Positions 55,143 to 64,000 of a DNA stretch of 64,000 nt are shown one piece after another; the first letter of the stretch is position 1, and each line of letters opens with the position of its first letter. Made by a program: the position numbers and the translations under genes. The notes beneath the pieces are model-generated. The model was not told where the DNA came from. It saw only the letters and a list, made by a program, of their open reading frames with translations, and searched no databases. The stretch spans positions 381,402,582 through 381,466,581 of the forward strand of contig CM057337.1 in NCBI GenBank assembly GCA_030015575.1, written 5' to 3'. The DNA comes from Agapanthus africanus (taxonomy: Eukaryota > Streptophyta > Magnoliopsida > Asparagales > Amaryllidaceae).

Positions 55143-57180
55143 ACACCCATAATATCCCGTCATGTTAGTTTCGTGAGGAAACTGTTGATTCTAATCTTAA
55201 GGTTAAGTATCAAAACTAGAAGTTCTAATACCCTAGTCAGAAACGTCCAACCCTTATTTTTCACTCTTCATATCTTATTTTAACATAAGTTCATATATGT
55301 CTTTACGTGATTGTATGAGTAGTGTCGTTAAGTTTTAAACACATCGATTAGGGTCGTCATGTAACAAATACAGACCAGGAAAGACGTCTAAAGGATCACT
55401 CAAGTTTGAAAAGATTTCAGATTTTCTCAAGTTTCATTCTCCAGTTAAATTTCAATTCAGAAATTATATCATTTTTTACATAACTAAGTCTTATTCTTCA
55501 TTCCTACCTTTTACCTTTTTTAGTTTATACACACCTTTCGTGATCATGCAAAAACTATTATAAACTTACAAATGAAACTTTCATATCTCCGCTAAAAAAC
55601 TGTTATAATAGAATACTCGTCTCGGCCAAGATTATTCTCCCACAAAGAATCGTGCGGAGTTTTAACTTGGAGAGAACACTTGCTTGGCTTTCTATATTTG
55701 GCGATTGGATTCTTAGCGAGTTTTTGGTCAATGACTCCCAAAACAGATGGTTTTAGGGCATTAGGTGTAGAGACACCCCTAAGACTTAATTGCCCAAGTC
55801 ACTAAGGCCATAAAACAAAAGACTCATTTTTATACGTTTAAAATATTCAGAAAGCAATGCGAACGAAGATATTGCCAGTTTTTCTTTTTAATCCTAAATA
55901 CGTGTTTATGTGGATAAGGTGTGTAATCACTCCAACAAGGTTCCAGATAGGTTATTTTCTGTCATTTTAGCGTCTATAAAAACCTTCAATAATATACCTC
56001 ATATCCATTTTACTTTATGAACTATTTTTGATATTACATGATTTAAAACAAACCTGTTAGATCCTAAAGAATTTTAACAATTTTTCAAAAAGTTTCAAGA
56101 CATTTTAAACTTTTCATTTAATTCTCAAAGACTCACGACACGTGTAAAGTGTTATAAAAGACGTATAATAGCAACAATTAAACTCAAAGGACGGTTAGTA
56201 TTCAGGGTTTCAATCTCTCTAAAAGGATTAGTAGCCTCTATCTTATCAAACTAAACTGTCAGGCTTCGAGTCAAAGTTTCCCCGCTAACTAACTTGACAG
56301 AAATGTTTTTATGTTTTGAAAATTTTTCAAATTTTTATGTGTTTTAAATAGTATCCAATGCAGAATTTACACATGATGCATAAACAAGTAAATGGAGTGC
56401 GCACCCGCAAAGCTGAGTTTTACGATGTCCTTATCATTGCCCCCGTCTTCGGTATCTAGATTTAGATATCAGGTTGAATTTTTATTCACAAGAAAACTAA
56501 GAGCTAATTACAGTATTCAAAAGTTAAGAGATTGCGTTAGTCCAGAAATTAGTACCAGCCATTCAAAAATTTTGTCAATATAAGACCAGGGCTGGTAAAA
56601 GAGAAAGTACATGAAAAAGAAAAAGAAATTAAAATGTTATTGGTATGGTTAGATGTTAGTAAAGGGCAAGGGTGCGTGAAAGTAGGGATCAAAAGACGTT
56701 GAATGTGCAGAATTTTTTTTGAAGGAGTTAAAGAATTGTTGCCCGAACGAATTTTATGTTCAAGTAGCATGTGTTGAGTTTCGATGTTAGGTTTGTTTAA
56801 AAATTGGAGTTCATTCTCAAAAAGTTCAGCAAAAGTATGGTACGTAGGATGTTCCTAAAGCGAGCCTGACTCAAACTCACAAAGAATATCAAGTTCATCC
56901 GCAAATATCTCCTCAAAACACAGCATGAAAGAATGTTTCTCAAGATTTTCTTCCTCCCTATAATCCTACACAATCCTACTCTTGTCGTTACCGATCATAT
57001 TTCCCCGTACAAGTTCTCCCTCATTAAATATACATATGGGTAGGTCCAAGTTATCTAAAATTGTAGGTTTCCACTCTAAAGTTCCGTCAAACACATCTTT
57101 AATTGGTAAAAATAAAGGGTTGGGTATAGTGCCCTCAAGGCAATTATCATAGTCAAAGGCAGTTGATTATGATGATTGAG
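55143..57180 (-). mobile_element. A2: Athila-like fossil, minus strand
   Basis: 55150-56400 is the diverged reverse complement of the A1 3' noncoding region (35250-36450), including the blocks around ACGACACT, CACCTAATGCCCTAAAACCA and GTGTTCTCTCC. Near 56390-56410 the reversed PPT-like tract GTGCGCACCCGCAAAGCT aligns with the A1 tract at 35236. Beyond it lies a broken coding relic. Bounded by C4 on the left; T2 begins on the right near 57180. Confidence 0.8.
56549..57170 (-). pseudogene. Broken coding relic in A2, unknown product
   Basis: Read on the minus strand from about 57170, one frame runs some 200 codons with two internal stops, opening with an acidic NCLEGTIPNPLFLPIKD stretch and closing at 56549. 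It lies just upstream, in element sense, of the repeated PPT-like tract, where A1 has only the end of integrase. I do not recognise it; it does not match A1 integrase. The position is that of the envelope-like third ORF of some Athila elements, but no such assignment is supported by motif. Confidence 0.4.
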
Positions 57181-60100
57181 TGTAAAAGCTTAGAATCTGA
57201 TTAGTGTTAATTAAGCGATAATGCGGGTTTTAATTAAAAAGTTACCAAAATATTTTTCTCGCATTTTATAAAGACTAATCAATATTTTATTATTATTTGT
57301 TTAGGTTTGCACATACTTGTGCATGTTAATGTGGGGGTTAGTTAGTGTTAATCTTGTTAAGTAGCCATGGCAACCTAAGCTAATTCTTACAATGTTAACC
57401 TTGCAATTAACATTGTTGTGAAGAGTTATCTTCTTGTTTTGGATTGAGGAGAGGTGGCTAGGTAGTCATGGAGGGCATTAATGCTAGCATTTATGAGGAG
57501 AGGGTGAGAGTAAGTGTAAGCAAAAACTCACCCTACACTCACCCTCTCATACTTATCTCAATTCATCTCTCATTCTCTCCTCACTCTCTCATTCTCAATC
57601 ATTTCTTCATCTCCTCTACTCTCAACTAAAACCCTCACTACTTCATCACTTAAACCTTGCAAAACATCATTAAAAACCATTAAAACACTTCTCAAATCTT
57701 GATTTAGCCACTAAGATGACTTGGAGCTTGGAAAGATTGGATTTTTGAGCAAGAGCGGCTAGATAATGATTTCTAACTGATAATTAGGTGTTTATATTAT
57801 TGTGTTGCCTTGTAGTTGTGGTTTAGAACACTAAAGGTATAGTTTTGTGCACATATCATATTTTTAGTGTCATATTGGAGTCTCTGTGATCTGCTGTAAC
57901 CTCGAGTGTATACTGGAAAATCTAGCAATGTAGTAGTGACCCTGAGTGTACACCTGAAGCATGAACCCCACCGCGGTTTTGGCCGACGACAATAGGGAGA
58001 AATCTGGCGAGCTCGGTCTTTTGGGGGAGTTGGGGTTTGGGTTTTATAGGGTAGCTGTCTGCAGTTGTTCTAGAGTGTTTGGTACTGCTTGATTTTTATA
58101 TTTTGACAGTATATAGAATCTGGGATCACTTTGCTTGTTTCTAGTATTACGACTACGCGCGTTATGTTATACGACATGGTTCGTGATCTGGTGTAGCTGC
58201 TGCACTTGGTTTGGTTTCGAGGTGTCGCTACGCATGTTAGCCACTAGACGGACACTTGAGAGTTTGATTGGAGTTGGTGCGTCGATCAAATGTAGTTTGT
58301 ACATGTTATTGGTCGATTTCTAATGTGCACTTGTTATGTTGTTGTATGATTTTAGGATCGCAGGCGGGGACTTCGGACGCCGCGAAGAAAGGAAAGAAAG
58401 TGGTCGGCTTTACTTAGTTCAAGATCATTTGTGAGTAGATTTAACATCTACGGCGGAATCGCCCGTATGGCGTTATGTTTCTGTGCTAGATTCAATGATA
58501 TGACTATTAGTTATAAGTATATATACATTGATTGTGCATGTAAACTATTGTTGCATACCTCATTCTTCTGTTGCATACAGACATAGTATTAATGAGACAC
58601 AACACTGTCACTGACGGTTCGTGTTGCACGAGCACTAATTGTATGGTACACACACACCGTCGGTTATTTCCATGACACGCATAACATATATACATATGTG
58701 ATATTGTATCGGTTATTGACATTGAGACATTGATTCTTATTCCTTTGTACTTATGAAATATACCATACATGCATACCTATATGCTTACACATATACCTTG
58801 CTATATCTACATGCTTACACATATACCTTGCTTTAGTTACATGTTCACCCTTGTATGATGTTGCGTTGGATTTTGGAGAAATTGGGAACTACATGATATA
58901 TTTAATAACTTGATGCATTTAAATAGCGGTTTTTCCTTGATATGTCATATTACTGTTTTATGTTGTATATATCATATTTTGTGGATTTACACATTGAGAT
59001 ACGGATTTCATGTTATTTATGGATTTGAGGACCGTGGTAGTACTTCAAGAAATGTGTATTGTTTTGAAAACCCGGTTTCTCTTGTTATGATATTTCGATG
59101 CGTCCACCATGAATTTTCTCGGTTCTAAGACTTGTGTTAGAAACCCGATTCGAGGAGTGGATGAGGCCGTTTGCGGGTTCATGGTGGGCCTGGTATGGTA
59201 CCAAGGGGCAAGAAAGGTATGTCGATGGATTAGCCGATGAGCCTGGCAGAGGGATTACTACCTACCGGTGATAGTATTTGGACTCGGCGGATACCTGGAC
59301 GATACCGACCAGAATTATGAGATGGATATGGGCTGACCCATTCTGCCGGAGCCCATGGGCCGATCCCGCAGACAGAGCCCAAGATATGTGGATTTACGTG
59401 TCGATACTGGACAGTAGTTTTCATGATGTTTTCGAGTGTCAGTGTTGGACACTGAGGTTCCATGAGACTTACCGGATACGAGGGCAGATCAGAGAGACGA
59501 CGTCTGAGGTATTGGGATTTAGAGTGTCGTTGATGGACACTGGTTTTTCCATGATGATGATTCATTGATGATGAAATGTTTTATCCCATACTCAGCATTC
59601 ATTTGATATGAATTGCTTCATATATTAGTAGTACCTGACAGAGTACCTTTCAAGACTGTTGCATATACATATTTCCTTATTATACTATCAGTTTGCATGT
59701 GATAGATTATCGCAGTACGTGCATACATGCGATTACCTGCATGATGTTATTTACTATTCACGAGTTGGGAACTCACCCCCGTTGTGCCACAGTGTTTTGC
59801 GGGTTGTCTCTTAGAGTAGTCGCGGCGGGGCTTCTTCTTATTGTATCTTTTTGCAGCGGATACTGCTACGGCTGGCTGTGAGCCACTTTGCTATATGTGT
59901 GTTTTGCGGTTATCCGATGATGTTCTTTGTATATCTTATTGTATCTAGTACTCTCCATCTACTACTTCATGTATTGACTTAGAGACGAGATGTGAGGACG
60001 ATATTGTATATTACTTTATGACTCTGGGTATCATGCTCGTGTGGGCCGGCTTTTATATTGTAGTTTTATTTTTGTGCTATTTCCATCCAATAGTGTCCAT

Positions 60101-60457
60101 TTCTTCGCTACGGCATCGTATATCTGCTTGTGGTGGTTGATTCCGCCTTTGGGCGTGGTTTGCTCCCATTTGGGGATGCTTTATTTATATCACATGCTGT
60201 TTTACTTATATTTTATGTTTGTGCCCGTTTTGGGGCTAGTTTTTACATAGGAGCTGCTGCCAAAATTTTTAAGAAAAACAAAAAATTTAAAATTTAAAGA
60301 TGTTTACTCGAGATTCCCAAAAGTTTTAACAATATTCTTATCACTTAGTACTTTTGATTGTTTAGATTTTTGGGTTTTTGGCTTACTTAAATTGCGTCAC
60401 GCCTGTAGACGTTACGTGGTTTAAGTGCCATCATGTGCCAAATTTCGGATCGTGACA
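57181..60457 (+). repeat. 5' LTR of T2 (about 3.3 kb)
   Basis: Shares blocks with the T1 LTR: the GTGAGTAGAT hairpin near 58431, the stem at 58610-58664, the CCCGATTCGAGGA block near 59143 (T1 49919), the GAACTCACCCCCG block near 59768 and the end GACGTTACGTGGTTTAAGTGCC to TCGTGACA. TGTAAA at 57181 is a plausible LTR start but is not proven. Confidence 0.65.
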
Positions 60458-60461
60458 AAGT

Positions 60462-60473
60462 TGGTATCAGAGC
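60462..60473 (+). other. Primer-binding site, initiator tRNA-Met type (T2)
   Basis: TGGTATCAGAGC four bases after the LTR end, unmutated. Confidence 0.9.
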
Positions 60474-60695
60474 GCTAGGTTTTACCTTTCAGAGTGTAGG
60501 ATGACCATGGTATGATGAAGTAGGTAGCTTAAGTAGAGTGACGTAGCGTGTGTATGTTCCGCGGAATACTTACGACACGATACTCCGCCTAAGTGACCTT
60601 AGGAAATATTGCTTGAAATTCCTTCCGTGATTATATACATCCTTGTGATTCGATTTCTATGTCCTTATTGAATCCTGTTTCCATTTCCAGCCATT

Positions 60696-61830
60696 ATGCC
60701 GCCGAAGACTATGAGGGCTCAGAGAGCAGTCGCGAGAGCCGAGGTCAGAGTTGGCTCGTCGGAGACGAGGACTGACCAGGATGGTACGCTCGTATCGCTA
60801 GGCTAAAGACAGATATGCAGGATTTGCACCAGATGATAGGATCGTTGGTTGAGACCAGTCGAGCGCGGCGATAGGAGGTTGTTCCCCCTGTTACCCAGTT
60901 ATTCCTCGCTATCAGCACACATCATTGTGTCACGTATACAGCAGCAGTGGACGCAGCCCTACTAGATGAGGAGCGTCTTCCCGAGACGTCGGTTGTTCTA
61001 GGACCAAAGAGGGCTCATAATGGTGTATCATTCAAGAGGCAAATGTTTGGACGCCGCGGTAGATTTTGTTCAGGTCATGGGAGTAGCAAAGTATTGGGAC
61101 GAAGTCAGTTGTTTAGCTCTTATTCCCAGGAGGGTCAGCAGTCATCATCTGGATGTTTCCAGTGCGGGAGTTTCGATCAACTTGTTAGGAATTGTACCGT
61201 GGTACACCAGAGAAAGGCAGCCATACCATATGTTACCTTACCACCTGCACCTCAGGGAGTGTTGCCTATTGCACCTGTTGTTGCTCCGTGTCAGATTTTT
61301 GTTCAGAGAGGTCGTGGTCGTGGAGGGCTTGTTCAGAGAGAACAAGATGGCAGAGAAAGAGGACAGCCAGTTGCAGATAGAAGACAGGCACGAGCATTTT
61401 CTTCGACTCATCAGGACGTTCAGGCATCCCATGCAGTGGTTTCAGGTACTTTTTCGTATGTTCTCTTGATGCACACGTTTTGTTTAATCCAGGATCTATG
61501 CACTCGTATGTTTCTACACACTTCGTGCTGAAGTTGGGCCGAGAGTCGTGTATGCTAGATCATCTGCTTGTCGTGATTACTCCTGTTGGCAATTCTTTTG
61601 TTGCGCGACACGTGTTACGGTCATGTGCCAATTGGATAGGAGATAGAGATTCGTCCGTCGATTTGATCCTTCTAGATATGTTGGACTTTGACGTTCTCCT
61701 TGGCACAGACTGGTTAGCTACGTGCTATGCATCTGTGGATTGCCGCAAGAAGATAATCAGGTTTTGATTTCTTGGCGAATCAGTTCTTGTTGTGCAGGGG
61801 ACCGTCGTGCCGCCCCTTACAGTTTGATTT
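60696..61830 (+). pseudogene. Gag and protease of T2, broken
   Basis: Starts MPPKTMRAQ with a basic N-terminus, then suffers stops and a large deletion of the capsid domain. A knuckle remnant CFQCGSFDQLVRNC near 61150 lacks the His. Protease is near 61470-61770: the active-site Asp position reads Asn (FNPGSMHSYVS) and the DVLLGTDWL flap-side motif survives. Non-functional. Confidence 0.78.
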
Positions 61831-62961
61831 CAGCTTTTTTCGTTAGTTGTCTTTTGGAGGAGAGGATGTTGGGGATCCATGGCTTGCATTCATGATACCG
61901 GAGCTATAGTAGAATCGTTGGACCGTGTTCCTATTGTGCGAGAGTTTCCCGACGTTGTTCCCGATGAGCCGGCGGAGCTTAGGGAGCATAAGGATCAGTT
62001 GCAAGAGTTGCTTGATAGGGGACTTGTACGTCCAAGTGTTTCGCCTTAGGGAACTCATGTTCTGTTCGTCAAGAAGAAGGACGGCAGTTTGAGGTTGTGT
62101 ATTGATTTTCGTCAATTGAATCGAGTTACGGTGCGGAACTGGTATCCTTTTCCTCGTATTGATGGTTTGTTTGATCGGCTCTAGGGTGGAACATTTTTCC
62201 AAATTTGGTTTTGATCAGGTCATCATCAGTTGCGGGTTCGGAATGATGACATTCCGAAGACTGCTTTTAGTACGCTCTACGGGCATTATGAATTTTTGGT
62301 GGTGTCGTTTAGACTCACCAATGCCCCAGCAGCGTTCATGGATGTGATGAACCAGATTTTTTAGGCCGTTCCTCGACCAGTTTATTGTTGTGGTATTGAT
62401 GACATACTGGTTTATTCCAAGAGTCGAGAGGAACATGAGCAACACTTGAGGATTGCTTTGCAGATCAATAGAGAACCCCCTGTTTGCTGAATTCTCGAAG
62501 TGTTTCTTGTGGCTTGATAGTGTTGACTTCCTAGGCTATGTGGTTACGGGAGACAGTATCCGTATGGACCCGAGGAAGATCGAGGCCATACATCTTTAGC
62601 CCAGACCTGTATCAGCGACTGAGGTCCGCAGCTTTTTGGGCTTAGCCGGTTATTACCGCCGTTTCGTGCAGGACTTCTCGAGTATCGCTACACCGCTGAC
62701 CGGACTGACCATGAAGCGGGTTCCTTCTCTTTAGACTGAGGCTTGCGAACCGAGTTTTCAGCAGTTGAAGACTCGGTTGACGACTGCACCAGTTCTATCT
62801 ATACCTTCTGGATCGGGCGACTTTGTCGTTTATTATGATGTTTCGCGAGTGGGGCTCGATTGTGTATAGATGTAGCATGATAGAGTTATCGCTTATGCTT
62901 CCCGATAGTTGAAGGAGCACGAGCAGAATTTTCCCACTCATGATCTTGAGATGGCCGCTGA
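61831..62961 (+). pseudogene. RT and partial RNase H of T2, broken
   Basis: Recognisable across frames: [17 protein letters not shown], an [16 protein letters not shown] block, IDDILVYSKS (near 62395), FLGLAGYYRRFVQDF and the RNase H start HDLEMAAD. Several stops and frameshifts. Cut at 62961 by an LTR beginning TGTAACATTT; no integrase in the window. Confidence 0.82.
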
Positions 62962-63295
62962 TGTAACATTTCAGAAAAATAAAATATTATTTTTGGGAAT
63001 TTTTATAATTAAATAATAAATATTATGAATATTTTAATAATACGGTATAATTAAATACCGATAAAGTGGAAAATATTTGGAAAATTATAGGAATTACTAA
63101 AATGAGGACGTTTTATATGATTTACGCAAATTACAAATTTCTATAATTAATTAAACTCTATTTTAATCCTTATCACGATAAAATATCACTAATCGCGCAT
63201 TAAGCTTGAATTGTGCACATGACATGCACCATGTCACATTTTAGCACTTGTTACATTTTTATCATGGCTTTCTCTTCATTTTCTAGCATGGTTGT
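62962..63295 (+). repeat. Start of a Ty3-type LTR
   Basis: TGTAACATTTCAGAAAA begins exactly where T2 pol stops; AT-rich, 334 bp, then itself interrupted at 63296. The start resembles the T1 LTR start. Confidence 0.55.
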
Positions 63296-64000
63296 TGTAA
63301 CGCATTGAAAATTCGTTTAGATTATTTTTGCATTAATGGCGATAAGCGTGTTTTTTTATAAAACTTCGTTAATGGCTATTTCCACATAGAATGGACTAAA
63401 TCTAATTTTAATTGTAGAAGTATGTAATTATATATATAATTGTGTTTTATTAATTATTATTTATATGTAATTATATACATAATTGTGTTTTATTAATTAT
63501 TATTTAAATTATTGTTCACTTAATTATCAAATTTTCTTAACTATCTTATTTCTAAGCAATTGTATATAGCATGCACAACACAATTTTTACCATAGGTATA
63601 AAGTAAGATGTTCTCTTTTTATTTTCCTTCTTGGTTCTCTTTTTCTTTTTCAAAATAAACCAAAACATAATTAGAATAAGAAAAAAGAAAAGAAGTGAGA
63701 TGCATGGGGGGTATTTAATGAGGCATGGAGCCTTGACTTTGGGTGCTCTCTCTCTCTCCCCCCCTCATTCTTTCCTGCACCCAGCAGCAGCAACTTCAGC
63801 AGCAGCCCCACCCTTTCCCTCTTCTTCTTCTTCTTCTTCTTCTTCTTTCACTGAAGCCTCATCCCCATCCAAAAATCCATCTTTTCTTCACTAAAACCCT
63901 TGCTAATCACCCCTTTGTTAGTTCTTGAGGCAAGTTTTTGCTTTTGAAGGCAATGTTAGCAAGTTTGAGCCATCACTAAACCAACTTGAGGTATAAAGCT
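63296..64000 (+). repeat. Start of another Ty3-type LTR, runs off the window
   Basis: TGTAACGCATTGAAAATTCGTTTAG closely resembles the T1 LTR start (46333). It is followed by AT-rich sequence and a CAGCAG/CTTCTT-rich tract (about 63780-63850) at the position where T1 has its own CAGCAGCC and T/C-rich stretch. Low-complexity open frames here are not genes. Confidence 0.6.

Larger units (their letters stand above)
57181..62961 (+). mobile_element. T2: degenerate Ty3/gypsy element related to T1
   Basis: LTR ending GGATCGTGACA at 60457, tRNA-Met PBS, broken gag, protease, RT and start of RNase H, then abrupt loss of pol at 62961 where another LTR begins. The sequence following the PBS matches T1 43414-43720, so the two belong to one family. 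The left boundary is approximate. Confidence 0.78.

Noticed and set aside
63631..63928. Ser/Pro-rich open frames near the right edge
   Set aside because: They arise from CTT/CAG low-complexity sequence at the position of the T/C-rich tract of Ty3 LTRs; no conserved motif.

Overview
This window is plant nuclear DNA, almost certainly from a flowering plant with a large, repeat-rich genome. It consists of nested LTR retrotransposons with Ty1/copia and Ty3/gypsy polyproteins. Primer-binding sites match plant initiator tRNA-Met and tRNA-Asp acceptor ends, and one element is of Athila type. I see no host gene, tRNA gene, rRNA gene, CRISPR array or bacterial signal. The species cannot be named from this sequence.

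Layout, left to right. Four minus-strand copies of one long-LTR copia family (here C1 to C4) dominate. C1 (1-4024, leader plus 5' LTR) sits in the 5' LTR of a plus-strand copia relative, Cplus (4025-12549), which still has recognisable gag-pol. Cplus interrupts C2 (12550-19013). C2 interrupts a plus-strand LTR remnant, X (19014-19652). X lies in the first LTR of a large Ty3 element, T1 (19653-51125 with its insertions). C3 (20165-42704) also lies in that LTR and is itself split by a young Athila-like element, A1 (26231-38295). T1 is inserted in C4 (51126-55142), and C4 in a minus-strand Athila fossil, A2 (55143 to about 57180). Next comes a second, degenerate Ty3 element, T2 (about 57181-62961), cut off by two further LTR beginnings (62962-63295 and 63296-64000). 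From A2 inward the deepest chain is A2 > C4 > T1 > X > C2 > Cplus > C1.

A1 is the youngest element: its two 1602-bp LTRs differ at about 7 positions. Its gag and pol share one frame, interrupted by two TAA codons. Cplus has a gag frameshift and four in-frame TAG codons. C2 and C3 carry heavily decayed coding regions that share the same inherited frameshift and stop. They therefore look like copies of an already dead, non-autonomous lineage moved in trans by a Cplus-like relative with the same PBS, PPT and LTR start.

The most interesting signal is in the long untranslated leaders, not the proteins. (i) Three tandem hairpins carry a conserved loop on stems whose sequence changes but stays complementary between Cplus, C2 and C3. 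(ii) A compact domain with a GAAA tetraloop lies just upstream of gag in the copia leaders and also in the Athila leader, with a 30-nt exact match across the two superfamilies. (iii) CCGCGG-NN-CCGCGG palindrome or hairpin modules occur in the copia leaders and in the Athila LTR and leader. (iv) Further short hairpins show G:U intermediates that pair only in the sense RNA. (v) A block of copia leader lies inside the Ty3 element T1. Together these suggest a structured, possibly exchangeable cis-acting RNA module set (packaging, dimerisation or translation). Pairing was worked out by eye; function is inference.
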